64,000 nt of DNA from assembly GCF_002775205.1 (NCBI RefSeq), contig NC_036445.1, forward strand, positions 32,924,453-32,988,452, in the 5' to 3' direction. Position numbers and translations under genes: made by a program. The notes beneath the pieces were generated by a model that worked only from the letters and a program-made list of their open reading frames with translations, had not been told where the DNA came from and made no database searches. Shown here in pieces: positions 26,219 to 37,302 of the stretch (the first letter of the stretch is position 1; each line of letters begins with the position of its first letter). This DNA comes from Xiphophorus maculatus (taxonomy: Eukaryota > Chordata > Actinopteri > Cyprinodontiformes > Poeciliidae).

Positions 26219-27640
26219 TCAAGTTTTGGACCGTTTATTTTACTGTCTAAAAAATAATATTCACTTGTGTGGTATATTTTGGTGATATTCCAATATATTC
26301 TTGAATATTCCTTCACATACAAAAAAATATTATTGTTTTGAAGAGATCATAGACATTTTCTAATCCGTTTATTTACGTTTGTCGCGTTTTGATCAGGAAA
26401 CGACACAGCCACCTAATTTTTTACAAACATCTGCGTTGAGGACCCCGTTTGACTGTCACTAGTTAATTTTAATGCGGCTCGTTTTGTTTTTAAGTGTATT
26501 TCCCCTCGTCACCAGCCTGCAAACTGTTTCCTAGTAGAGAACACAGACAAATACTGCAGATATGGCTCATAATCTGTTGGTGGTGTCTGACAGTATAATG
26601 TAGGAACATTTATTATTATAATTTTGGCTTGTGAATTTGGATATCACCACCAACTACAACATTGGCTGTTAACCTTATATCATTTAGGTGAGATTTTATT
26701 GCAGTATAACTTAACATTACTTGATATTCCTCTCTATTTGGACACGTGAACACCACAAGCAACACCATCAGGGATGTAATTTAAATTTTATTAAATATGA
26801 TGACATCAACCTCATTGTTCAGCGACACTTACTGTGGGTAGTGTCGCTAAAAAATGAATTAAGTCCAGAAACAGTACGGCTGCATTGCAGGATCTGAGCC
26901 AAAACACACTCTAGGCTAGAAGTGTTAAGCAAATCATATTACAGGTTCTTGAGAGTCAATTCCAATGTTTTTCTGATCAGTGCTGGTTACAAAAAGCAGA
27001 AACCTTCCACTTATGTTTACATTGTGGCTGTTCATGAGATTAAATGAATTTATTCTGGTGAACCTGAATGTGAATGGGATTGTGGTGTTACTCATTGATC
27101 TGGTTTTGCTCCAATGCCGTGTTTTCAAAGCGAACTCAACGCTGCTCTGTAGAAACTTGCTTTGAAATATAATTTTCACGTGCAACATTTAACATATTTG
27201 CTTCAAATGGGATTTATAGTAAGGTTTTGAAGACAGTTTTGTCACACAAGTAGCATTTTTCAACAGGCATCAACACAGCCACCTACAATTTAGAAACATC
27301 TGCGGTGCGCATAAGTTTCAACCAGTTAATTTAGCCACCAGTTAATCTGTAACACCTTGAAGCAGTTCCTGAAGAGTCGTGCGCACAGCTACTCCTCTAC
27401 CTAACTTTACCTGCAGTGGACGTTTCCACAAACAGTCGGGTTGGAATTTGAACTTCTGACCTCTCATCTACTCTCAACATGTTTCTACAGAAATATTTGC
27501 TTAAGTCAAATCGGAAACATTGCCGTTCTCTACCGCAACATTAACTCCTTACTGCACAAACTATCCAGACTGTGGTTCAGTCCAGTTTGGAGCCACGCAG
27601 TATTTTTGCAGATTGTAGTTCTTTTTTCCTGTCCAGCAGC
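26219..27640. other. AT-rich sequence between array and aldh2-like exon
   Basis: I saw no exon on either strand. In particular there is no recognisable second aldehyde dehydrogenase exon on the minus strand. Confidence 0.5.
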
Positions 27641-27652
27641 TGCTAACTTTAC

Positions 27653-27766
27653 CTTGTTGAAATGGACCTCAGGCTGAGCGCTCGGAACCGGAACAGCGGT
27701 CCCATAGTAGGAGACTGAGCGTCGGATCAGGCTAGTAATACCCCGGGAAAGCACTGTGCGGAGCAT
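27653..27766 (-). CDS. aldh2: First coding exon of a mitochondrial aldehyde dehydrogenase (aldh2-like)
   Basis: The minus strand encodes 38 residues, starting MLRTVLSRGITSLIRRS and ending QPEVHFNK, then a GT donor (AAG|GTAAAG) in phase 0. The leader is rich in Arg, Ser and Leu with no acidic residues, as expected of a mitochondrial presequence. The PxPxxQPEVxxNK end is the start of mature ALDH2-type enzymes, which oxidise acetaldehyde and other aldehydes with NAD in the matrix. The ATG lies about 85 bases downstream of a CCCCGCCCC GC box (about 27842-27850), consistent with a promoter. No later exon was recognised on the minus strand down to position 1. Either intron 1 exceeds 27 kb and contains the tandem array, or the gene is broken. 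Which aldh2 paralogue it is, and whether it is functional, are undecided. Confidence 0.7.
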
Positions 27767-27960
27767 GACGAGTCTTCCTGCCAGAATCAATCCACGGAGA
27801 ATGCGGATCAGACTAAGTATATGGTTGCAGAAAACAGAAAGGGGCGGGGACGGACCGCAAACAGACCCAAACCATATTTGGAAATGGGATGGATGCATTC
27901 CGGAAATGAAGGGGACGCTATTTCCTATATTATCTGCGGTGGTCTCCTGTTTTTATTTCT
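27767..27960 (-). promoter_or_regulatory. Presumed 5' UTR and promoter of the aldh2-like gene
   Basis: The sequence upstream of the ATG is GC-richer than its surroundings and has a CCCCGCCCC box, with no close TATA box. It faces the rbm42 promoter about 2.7 kb away. Confidence 0.4.
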
Positions 27961-28229
27961 TTTGAAATCTGTGACATCTTGATCTTTAGGAAGGGGTTCC
28001 ACTCTCAGTATACGTTTGAACTTCTCTCCTATATTTATTTGCGCACAACTCATAGTTCTTAATATATTTTGTAGCTTTCTGTGTACTTCTACATCTGTTA
28101 ATTAGTTGCATTTTGGGGGGTCTCCTCCTGTCCCTAGTGGCATGGGGGTGGTAACGCAACTAACATACATAACTAAATTAGAATACCGCAAAATCTTTAT
28201 TGTTAATGATTAATTCCGGCATTACTTAC

Positions 28230-28375
28230 ACCGGTGGTGGCTCTGGTGGCCTTTATTTAGCAGTTGTCAGACAGGAAAGCGAGAGGGGGTGGACATGCGC
28301 AAAGGTCATCAGGTCAGGACTTGAACCTGTGACGGGAACAACAAAGACTAAGGCCTCCATACTTGGGACCACTTT
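28230..28375 (-). mobile_element. tRNA-derived SINE, copy 1 (truncated)
   Basis: Read on the minus strand, it has a Pol III B-box-like GGTTCAAGTCC, then CTTTGCGCATGTCC and CCCTCTCGC, and ends ...AATAAAGGCC, matching copies at 42.5 and 46.2 kb. The 5' A-box portion is eroded. Confidence 0.65.
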
Positions 28376-28381
28376 TCCCCT

Positions 28382-28889
28382 ACTCACAAACGAACGAGGT
28401 AATTAGTCCAACGTTGAGAAACTACAGCGGCTGTAATGAGCCACAGCAAAGGTAAACAAAGGTAAAATAACCCCAACAGGTGATCAACTCAAAACCACTC
28501 CTACCTTTTTACTCTCTCTCTCTTTGTAGTTTATAGACATGTAGACCTTACCAGAGGGGCCGCTTTTCATTGGCTGATGCCCATTCTACGTGGTCACGTT
28601 AATCAAGGAAGCGCTGATTAATAATCGAGAAAAAACTAACTCAGTATACTACAAAATATCAAGCCTGAAAACTTGATATCCTAACGTTATGTTTTTAACG
28701 TAATCTTTGCTCGTCTTGCGGGGCGCAGGCGGTTGCCACGGTAACAGGTGTGCTTAAACTACAAAGAGAGAGAGAGTAAAAAGGTACTAGTGGTTTTGAG
28801 TTGATCACCTGTTCAGGTTATTTTACATTTGTTTACCTTTGCTGTGGCTCATTACAGCCACTGTAGTTTCTAAATGTTCGTTTGTGAGT
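28382..28889. repeat. Long inverted repeat (foldback MITE)
   Basis: Left arm about 28382-28538 and right arm about 28757-28889 are complementary with few mismatches, from CTCACAAACGAAC / GTTCGTTTGTGAG at the outer ends to CTCTCTCTCTTTGTAGTTT at the inner ends. The loop is about 220 bases. No coding sequence is present. Confidence 0.8.
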
Positions 28890-29494
28890 TTACGTCATTC
28901 ACAACAAACATCAAATAGAACAAATATATTTCATAAAATTTTAACAAACAAATGGCTAATTATGTGAAATTAAATGAATTATATCCCAACTTCAGAAGAT
29001 CTATGGTTCCTCCTATCAGCCTGTAGTTTCTCATATTTCAGTCATCAAACCAAATTTCAGATCTACCATAACTGACTGACACCTGCTGGCCTCAGGTTTG
29101 CAACCAGCTTGTGACTGAGAAACCAGTAACCTCCTCCCAGATGATGACATGAACTCGTTAGTTCCTCTCTCCATTGTAGTAGCTGATATACTGTATTGTG
29201 AAAATCCGGTAGAAATGATGCACTAATGGAGTCATGTTTACATAGAAACAACTCGCTGTGAGGCTTTGTTTGTGAGACTTGCAGTCACGTGGGTCGGTTG
29301 TGGGCGGAGCTTGGTAAGGCCCATAGTGGACTACACAAAAACATGCACAAATTACTAAAGTTTTTTTTTTGTACTGTAACCATTAAAAAATCTCCCCTTC
29401 AGTTCAAACTTATAAGTGGAGACACATTGTCGATGTTACCATTATAAAATAGCTTACAATTAAGTATTGGCAAAGATCAATGTAATTTTCACAG

Positions 29495-29665
29495 CGTTGT
29501 TGTTAGCAGCTGCTGAAAGTAACTAAAAAGTTATTTTTAATGTAACTTAGTTACTTTCCAAATCAAGTAGTCAGTAATCTAACTGAGTTACTTTTTCAAG
29601 GAGTAATCAGTAATCCGATTAAAGTTACTTTTTCAAAGTAACTATGCCATCACTGCACCTACGCC
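29495..29665. mobile_element. hAT-like terminal fragment
   Basis: Repeated AGTTACTTT words end in CAAAGTAACTATGCCATCACTG, the usual end of a widespread teleost hAT non-autonomous family. The opposite end was not found. Confidence 0.45.
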
Positions 29666-29789
29666 ACTACCACACCCATCTACAACCTTCTTTACAACAG
29701 AACCTGATCCAACGAACAGAAACAAATCTGTTTTTTGTCCTAGTCTTTAAGTAGGAAGGACAACTCTGTTTCTCTGCATGAGGTGGGCT

Positions 29790-30375
29790 GAGTTACATTC
29801 AATTGTACTCCAGTGAAAGAAACACTACTTCAACATATTTTTACTGTAGTAAAAATAACAAGTAGTCATCCAAGAAAAGACTCAAGACTAATAAAGTATT
29901 CTGTAAAAAAGTGACTCAAATAGTGAGTAGTTGAACAGAAAATCTGATTTATAATTTAACATGATTTAATCAGGCAGATAAAAATATAGTTTTTTTGTAA
30001 ATTCTGGTATTTCAAAGTCTAAAATGAAAAAAAAATCCAAAATAAATAACATAATTATAAAATAACACATTTTAAGCAGAATAATCAGTTTCTTAAATAA
30101 AAAACCCATGAAACTAAGACTTATAGTACGCAATGTAAAATGAAAATTGTATTAGAACAACGAAGCTAGTCTACGAACGAGGAATTTTACTTTAACATAA
30201 ACTGTAGCTGTATGTCTGTGCAGGTTTGGTTCAAACTATCTGTTTTCATTCAGTGAAAGTAGCAGGAGAGAAGCAATATTTCATACCACACTACTCAAGT
30301 AAAAGTAAAAAGTGTGGAACAGTAAAACTACTTCTCAAAGAACTTTTTTTTTTAAAGTTACTGTAGTAAATGCTA
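29790..30375. mobile_element. Degraded Tol2/hAT-like repeat
   Basis: Words such as ACTACTCAAGTAAAAGTAAAAAG and their complements (GTTACTGTAGTA) recur on both sides of an AT-rich core, resembling the ends at 265-810. The boundaries are not clear. Confidence 0.35.
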
Positions 30376-30419
30376 CTTACTATTCTGCTCTAATGAGGTT
30401 GTAGCAGTTCGTGCAACCA

Positions 30420-30541
30420 GACCCCAGTCCGCTAGGCGGCGGCATTATATCCTAAAACTAGAGGCAGGTTAACCGGAAGAGAAGGTCAGTCGTCGGAGAA
30501 GAAACGCTAGTCGAGCGTTTGATGAACGATTCTCACTAAAA
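30420..30541 (+). promoter_or_regulatory. rbm42: rbm42 promoter / non-coding first exon (candidate)
   Basis: A GC-richer stretch has an ETS-type ACCGGAAGAG (about 30472-30481) and no TATA box. It ends in a good donor (AAAA|GTAAGA, exon end 30541). The next exon holds the start codon one base after its acceptor, so an upstream non-coding exon is required. This one fits, but the transcription start is inferred. Confidence 0.45.
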
Positions 30542-30844
30542 GTAAGAAAAGCCAGCTGTATTTTTTATATTCTGTCCTCCAAAGGAGTTCATGCTATATT
30601 AATGAACGGTGATGTAGGAGTTTCCTGCCATGTATTTGTCAGTTTACCTGAGTGAAACATATTTGTTTTGATTATGTAGCTTTAATTTTCTTGGAATGAA
30701 AGCTGAGTGTTAAGAGGGAAGTTTGGAGTGTCGGTGATAATGTACAGCAGCTCCAGAAAGACTCCAGTGTGGTGGAACCGAGTCCTGGATCGGATCGTCG
30801 GGTTCTGGGTTCTTGGTACTGATTGTTGTTTGTGTTTCTGCAGC

Positions 30845-33800
30845 ATGGCGGGCAAGTCAGGGGAGGAGCGGCTGAAGGAGATGGAGGCTGAGATGGCTCT
30901 GTGAGTAGAAATAACTGCAGCTTTTCCTCTCTGACGTTCTGATCTGAGTCAGTGACTAAATGTTCCGCAGATCATCTCCTTCTGGGAATTACCAGCAGAA
31001 TGGTGTTGCCACCAGGGCAGAGCTTGCTCAGCATCACCAGCCACTGTGTGTGAAAGTTAAAAACTTTAGGGCAACAGATTCCCTTCTAGAAACCCCCCAA
31101 CAGCAGGCCGAGGTTCTGCAGGGCGGATGTGCTAAAAATTGAGATCAGGGTCCTGGAAGGGCTCCCTATTCACCTAAAACAGTGGTCCCCAACCACCGGG
31201 CGCGGACCGGTACCCCCCCCCCCCCCATTTGATCACATTAGTTTTCAGATGTTCTTTATCAACACCAATGTCTGACCTGATGCGGCTCTTTCTCTCTGAC
31301 TCTTTTCAGTTTTGAGCAGGAGGTTCTTGGTGGATCAGTATCAGGAAGTCCTCCCCTCATTGAGCCCATCCCTCTAGCCTTGGCTGTCCCAGCAGTGCCA
31401 ATGGTGCGACCCATCATAGGGACCAACACTTACAGACAGGTTTGTATCTTTCTTCTGTCAGACTTAGGCCTGTCACAATAACCAATAAATCAATTAAAAG
31501 GATGATAAATTAAAACAAACTCAATAATTTCCATTGGTATAATTTATCATTTGTCTTTTATTTTTTGTTTTCTTTTTACCAAAAACTGCATGATTAAAGT
31601 CTTCAGTTTGCTGCTTTGGTCTCAACTAGCTTTTATTTTGAAGGACAATTTTTCTTACAAAGACTTCAGAATTCATTTTATTTGTTATTTTGTTTATTGA
31701 TTTTGGATGTTTGAAATGTTTTCCATGTTCATTATAATTTAAAGTTTATCTTATGGAATGTGCTCTTGCATAATTTTTTTTGCCATCACCATTATATTCC
31801 TTGAAAATGGTCTCAAAAAACAATATTATCGTTTATCGCAATAACATCTGGAGCAATATATCGTCCAGCAAAATTTGTAATGGTGACAGGCCTGGTCAGA
31901 CTCCAACATTTAGTGGTGAACATGGTTCTCTCTGTTCAGTTGACGACAAACGGCTCCTTCATTTCTGTCAGTTCTTTTATTTTCAGGCTCATTTGACCCA
32001 GAATGAGGTCAAATTTAACTCATGTTTTGTTAAATTCTACAGTAACTCTGACTGAGCATCGTACAGCAGGTTCCATGTTTCCTATCAGGGGTTGTGTGAA
32101 CTGTTAGTCATGATGCAAACAGCTGAATAAAGTCCAGTCTCTCCCTTCCTTGCCTCTCCTAGGTCCAGCAGACGCTAGAGGCCAGAGCAGCTAGTTTTGG
32201 TCCTCCTCCAGCATTTGTGGGTCCAGGTAATAGTTTTACTTTAACTAGACTCAGTAAAGATGGTTCATTAACATGATTAAAGCTGTAAGGTTCTACACTG
32301 AACATTCCTCTGATAGGTTTGTATAAACCGTAGTAGTTATGTGTTTTTGCTGCTTATATGCTTCCAGTGACATAAATCTCTGGTGTTGTGCTTCTGGAGG
32401 TTCATTGTAGGTTTTGTTGCTATGGCGTTCTGAGAAGCACTTTGTGAATTCCAAGGCTATTTTTAACTCAAAACAAAACTTCATATTGATGCAAAAACTC
32501 AACATTTCCATTGTTAATTCTTCTCTTCTGAGGAAGTGGAAGGAAACGTCTCACCTTGGAGCATACCTGTCCAGGGTCCCCATTTCCACCGTATTTCGCC
32601 CCTCTGTCACAGCATGCTCCTGGATTATTATTTTCCCATGCATTTCCTGCATTACAGTAATTCTGTTGCCCCCGTTCTTTACACCTCCACTCACCCCCTC
32701 TGACCTTTACGACAGCAGCAGTGGATGGAAAAATGTTTGTCGTATTCTCACGTTCAAAACTTCAACATATTTGGCAGCAGTTTGTTGAATTTTCGGTCCA
32801 TTTGTTGCTAAGTTATCAGTTTCATACTTTCCTTTAGACATAACTATTGTTAGCAGAGGTAGAAATCATTTCAGCATATCTGGCCTTGTTTTCTATAAAT
32901 CCCTCAGAGTAATAGTAATAGAGAACTAACCTGACTATCCACTGAAAATAGGACTTTACATAGGCCTGTCATGATCACAAATGTAGCTATAACTGAGCTT
33001 TTACTCGACGTGTGGATCAGATGCTGCGTTGTTTGAACAGTAATGCTGCCATTCTTCATTTCCACTCACTGTGACTTGTGTCTGTCCCAGTTCCTCCAGT
33101 TCGTCCTCCTCCACCTCCCATCATGAGACCAGCCTTTGTCCCACATATTCTACAGAGACCAGGTATGCTTACCACCACACCACTGAGTCCAGGTCTGGTT
33201 GTGTCCAATAGGAGGGATGTTGGAGGTCAGTGAGCCTGGGACAGTGGGGTGGACAGGATGCTGACTGGACACTTCCTTCATGCCTGGGTATTTATAGCTG
33301 GGGGGCAGGAAGACATGAGGCTTCTTTACAGTTGGGCTCAGATTAACATGACGGTTGGATAATATTGCTCCACTCTGATACTCAGCCAGGTCCATGGAGC
33401 CAGATGAGGGACTGACTTTGATTTGTTTATTTTATTTATTTGAATGGGAACAGATGCTTAGAGTACATATTATAACATTTATAACCTTAACTCATTGGGA
33501 ATGCTTGTCTCTAGATGGACTTTTAACCACATAGATATATAACAATATCAGCACAGCAGAATAAAACATTGACAGACCTGGGCTGACCTAAGCCCAAATT
33601 TCCTGTTATTATTCTAATAAATTGGTATGTGGCCCAGTACTGTAACATATCGTACATGTACTATACATGTACTATACAGTAAGTGCAGTCAGCATACTGT
33701 CAGGAGTGAGTGCACCGGTGATGATCCTGCGGGTCTCTCTCTTGTTTCTGACCGTGGCCTAATTAAAGCACAGGGCCAGCTGCAGTCGGTTTGCTGCCTC

Positions 33801-35800
33801 TACCTCCAGCTAGAGTTCACACCTAGTGAATCTCCCTCCTCCTAAGCTCTGCTTCATGATGCACTCAATGTTTCAGTTATGTCTGTTACTGGCATCTTTT
33901 CCTTCCACATAACTTTTTGTTAATTTGCAGCAACTTTCAACAAGCAGCTTGCTTAGCATTGACCTTCAGGGTCAGTGTCTCCTTGTGGGCGGAGTCAGCA
34001 GTCCTCGCCAGTCATTTTTATTGGTTTTATGTAACGTTCCTGTCTTTGGACAAACTGAATGTTGGTTTATGATTTGCTGAAATCATCAAAATGACATGGA
34101 ATAACAATAATATGAGCTTTAGTCTTTTAATTGAATTACTGAAGGTTTTGATGTGATTAATAAGCTGTACCCATAATCCTCTGCTGTGTGCTGGTCAGGT
34201 GGTCAGAGACTGCCAGTGATGCGAGGTCCTCCAGTAGCCCCACCTCTGCCACGCCCTCCTCCACCTCCACCCATGATGGTTCCTCCATCTCTGCCACAGG
34301 GGGGCGCTGCGCCCATTCAGCACCTGTCAGCTGTTCCCCGGGTCAGAACTCAGACATGTTTCTTCTGTCAGCAGCTGCTGCTGCCATGACTACAGGCTGT
34401 TTCTAGGCTTCCTGCTTGTTGTTGTCAGGTTGGTGAGATGGTGGCTGCCCCCATGGTTCCCACTCCTCCAAGACCAGTCAACCCATCACTGGTCAAACCA
34501 ACACCGTCCATCATCCAGGCGGCGCCCACCGTCTACACGGCCCCTCCAGCCGCGGTGGTCCAGAGGAAGGCTGAGGTCCAGGCCCAGAGACAAGCCAGGA
34601 TGGTGTGGATTCCACCAGACCACTGTGACCTTGCTGCTTCAGTCTCCCTGGACTCTAACCAGATGTGTGCTATATGTGTCTCTTTCAGGAGGAACTGGCA
34701 GCACGAGTGGCAAAGCAGCAGGCGGCTGTCATGGCGGCGGGTCTGCTGGACAGGAAGGACAGCGATGAGAGCAGCTCTGTTATTGGCCCCAGCATGCCGG
34801 AGCCTGAGGTCCCTCACATCGAGGTGATGGTAGGCTCTCTGTCCAGAGTTCAGCAGAGTTGAAGTGATGATCGATATTCTTATGTACCTGTATGGTCATG
34901 AGGTCTGGTCACTGCAGCAGCCTCTAAATGTTCCACCTCTTCAAGTAATGAAGTTTGTTTTTCAGCCTGTGGAAAGTGTTACTGAGGACAAAAAGAAAGG
35001 GAAAAACGAAAAGGTGAAGAAGTGTATCCGTATAGCTGCAGGATCAACCTGGGAGGACCCCAGTCTGTTGGAGTGGGAGTCAGGTGAGAACAGTGTGTGA
35101 GCACCAAAAATGTGCAGCATTTTTTGTGCTGAGGCTCCCCTGTTCTGTTGCAGATGATTTTCGTATATTCTGTGGAGATCTGGGTAACGAGGTCAACGAT
35201 GACATCCTGGCCAGAGCCTTCAGCAGATACCCTTCCTTCCTCAAAGCTAAAGTTGGACTTCTTCTTTTTTTTCAGCCTTTGCAGCCACTTTAGTAAAATA
35301 CTGATCTTAAATGTGATTTTTGTCTGGGACTCAGGAGGTTGAGAGTTCAGTCTTAGCTTCTGCCTATGCCATGTCACACCCTCCTTTGTGTAGCAGATGG
35401 GTGGATGTGACTATTTCATGCCTATGGACACCAATTTATGCCCAAAATATTCTTTGCTTGTAAATGAATCTGGATTCTTGTCATCAGGTGGTCCGTGATA
35501 AACGGACTGGAAAAACAAAAGGCTACGGATTCGTCAGCTTCAAAGATCCGAATGACTACGTGAGAGCCATGAGAGAAATGAACGGTCAGCGGCTTGTTGT
35601 TCCCTGATGCTTCACTGGGAGTCATGGTCTGGTCAGGTCAGGATGGAAATGTGATTAAACATCATCTGTTTCTCTCTGTCTGTCCAGGAAAGTATGTTGG
35701 GAGTCGTCCTATCAAGTTAAGAAAAAGTATGTGGAAAGATCGCAACATCGAGGTGGTCCGCAAGAAACAGAAAGAGAAGAAGAAGCTTGGCCTCAGATAG
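30845..35800 (+). CDS. rbm42: RNA-binding protein 42 (complete, 11 coding exons)
   Basis: Coding exons: 30845-30900, 31310-31439, 32163-32226, 33091-33162, 34199-34341, 34429-34602, 34689-34829, 34966-35083, 35154-35251, 35488-35584, 35688-35800. The joined frame is 401 residues with consistent phases. It starts MAGKSGEERLKEMEAEMALF. A long Pro-rich middle follows (about 85-175, with PPPPPI and PRPPPPPPMM), then a basic/Ala-rich stretch (QARQARM-type, AARVAKQQAAVMAAGLL). One C-terminal RRM (about 300-380) has RNP2 RIFCGDL and RNP1 KGYGFVSF (343-350). The end is basic, KKQKEKKKLGLR. This architecture is RBM42, an hnRNP K and tri-snRNP-associated splicing factor; the mammalian protein is longer (about 480 aa), mainly through the Pro-rich part. 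Introns use GT-AG; the one after 35251 has a weak GTTGGA donor. An AATAAA at 36042-36047 ends the gene. Confidence 0.95.
31175..31232. mobile_element. hAT-like terminal fragment (CAGTGGTCCCCAACC)
   Basis: An isolated end of the family whose fuller copy lies at 40149-40433: CAGTGGTCCCCAACC followed by CGCGGACCGGTACC and a poly-C tract. It sits in rbm42 intron 2. Confidence 0.55.
31465..31894. mobile_element. Non-autonomous hAT element with perfect 8-bp target duplication
   Basis: The ends TAGGCCTGTCACAAT and its inverted counterpart at 31880-31894 are flanked by identical 8-mers GTCAGACT (31457-31464 and 31895-31902), the hAT signature. Its 430 bases have no transposase. It lies in rbm42 intron 3. 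Confidence 0.85.
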
Positions 35801-36041
35801 TGTTTGATGCTCCTGGAGGGGCTGTGTGTTTGTTTGTTCTTGGCAGATTTTCTGTCAAATGCCGGACCTGTTGTACACTCATACTTAATGCATCCCAATG
35901 TCCCCTCAGAGCTCCTGGTGTCTACAGGTTAGGGTGAGTGGAAACCTATTAGATTGTTCTCATAAGGATAGCAACACATGCAAGAGAGGAGACCTCGGAT
36001 TCTTTGTGGCAATACTATAGGATGTGATGGTTAAGATCTCA

Positions 36042-36047
36042 AATAAA
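36042..36047 (+). terminator. rbm42: rbm42 poly(A) signal
   Basis: AATAAA lies 242 bases after the rbm42 stop codon and is the first such signal downstream. Confidence 0.7.
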
Positions 36048-36065
36048 ACTTGTATCAAAGCTAAA

Positions 36066-37300
36066 GATGTCTTCATTGTTCATACACCACCAGCAGGTTC
36101 CAGGTTCAGCTAAATTAGTTTCATAACTAAGAGCAATGAGCCACTGCACATACTGACACATTTACTGAATTTTTCTTTCAGTATACTTCGATGTTTTGTT
36201 GCATACATAAAATGATTCAAAATTCCTAAAAAACACTTGCATCCAAAAACTGCCATTATGAGAAAAATGTGCAATATTAGAGCCCGAATAAGAGTGAATT
36301 TATTAAAAGAAATGAAAAACTCCTTCGAGTGTGACATCGATCTCAGGAGTTTTTCTTTTTTTTTTTTTTTGCCTGGTTAAAAAAATGCATACAAAACCTC
36401 ATTGTATGCAAAAGCACACAATCTGCTTTACTTTAATAGCATCAGTCTGGCTTTAAAATAGTTTATTTGTAAATGTGCCAATTCAAAAGAACTCAGCTTG
36501 CTTAGGGACAAACTGTTGAACTTTAAGTCTGTTAGTCCAAATAGTTCTTCAGTTCAGTCCTAGTATTTAATAGTCAGATTCTGATCCAGTTTGCAGAATA
36601 GTTCTGCATTTTGCAGCACTAGAACGCTAGGTAAGCATTAATTGGAATAATACAGCTATGTTGATTCAATTTTGATAGACATTTTGCAGTTTGTAGTCTG
36701 CGTCTACTGCTATGTCCCATCAAGGCTCAAGAGGGCGCTAGAGACCAAAGAAAGGAACCCCTGCAGCCCTGGGTTACAGGGGTTCCTTTGGAATGTGACC
36801 TATAAAAGTTTAGTTGTTTTTTTTTTATTGGAAATTCAAGAAAACACCTTATATAAAGTACAGCAACATAAGTGCACATGTGCTAAAAATGAGCAAAAAG
36901 TATAATAGACAAAAAAGGAAAATCAAACTTTGTGTAAGGAGAGCAAACCAAAGTGTTACAAATGAAAATGAATTCCAATTGTTATATTAAGCTATTAATA
37001 AAAAAGTTGGCTAGAAGGATTAAATTACCATAGATTAGGAATGTGTGGTATGGCATGAAATTTATATCACAATATATGTTGTGACGGGTGGCAGTAACAA
37101 CATTTGTATAAAACAGAAAGGAAATTGGATCATACTGTATGATTGTGATCATGTGGGAACAATGCAAAGCAAATTTAATCTAGTTTTTCCCCAACAGGTA
37201 TAATGTTGCTGTTTCTGCTGCTGTCAGTCCTGGAGGCCTGAGTTGATCTGAGACTGTAGTTTTTAAACAGACCAGAGGAGAGAAAGTCACTGGTTATGAA
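36066..37300. other. Intergenic sequence downstream of rbm42
   Basis: No gene was recognised. A strong short hairpin lies at 36751-36789 (arms AAAGGAACCCCTG and CAGGGGTTCCTTT, 13-base loop). Confidence 0.5.
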
Positions 37301-37302
37301 GT

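Noticed and set aside
9402..26285. Dozens of 60-150 aa frames in the array, many nearly identical between units (for example those starting MRDSFCGGWRAA or MPFFSLESSVYG)
   Set aside because: They recur because the DNA repeats, overlap in several frames and on both strands, have no domain, and differ by frameshifts between copies.
34430..34827. 112-aa and 129-aa plus-strand frames continuing through rbm42 exon 34429-34602
   Set aside because: They read through the intron at 34603-34688 or use a wrong frame; the spliced phase and family sequence fix the real exons.
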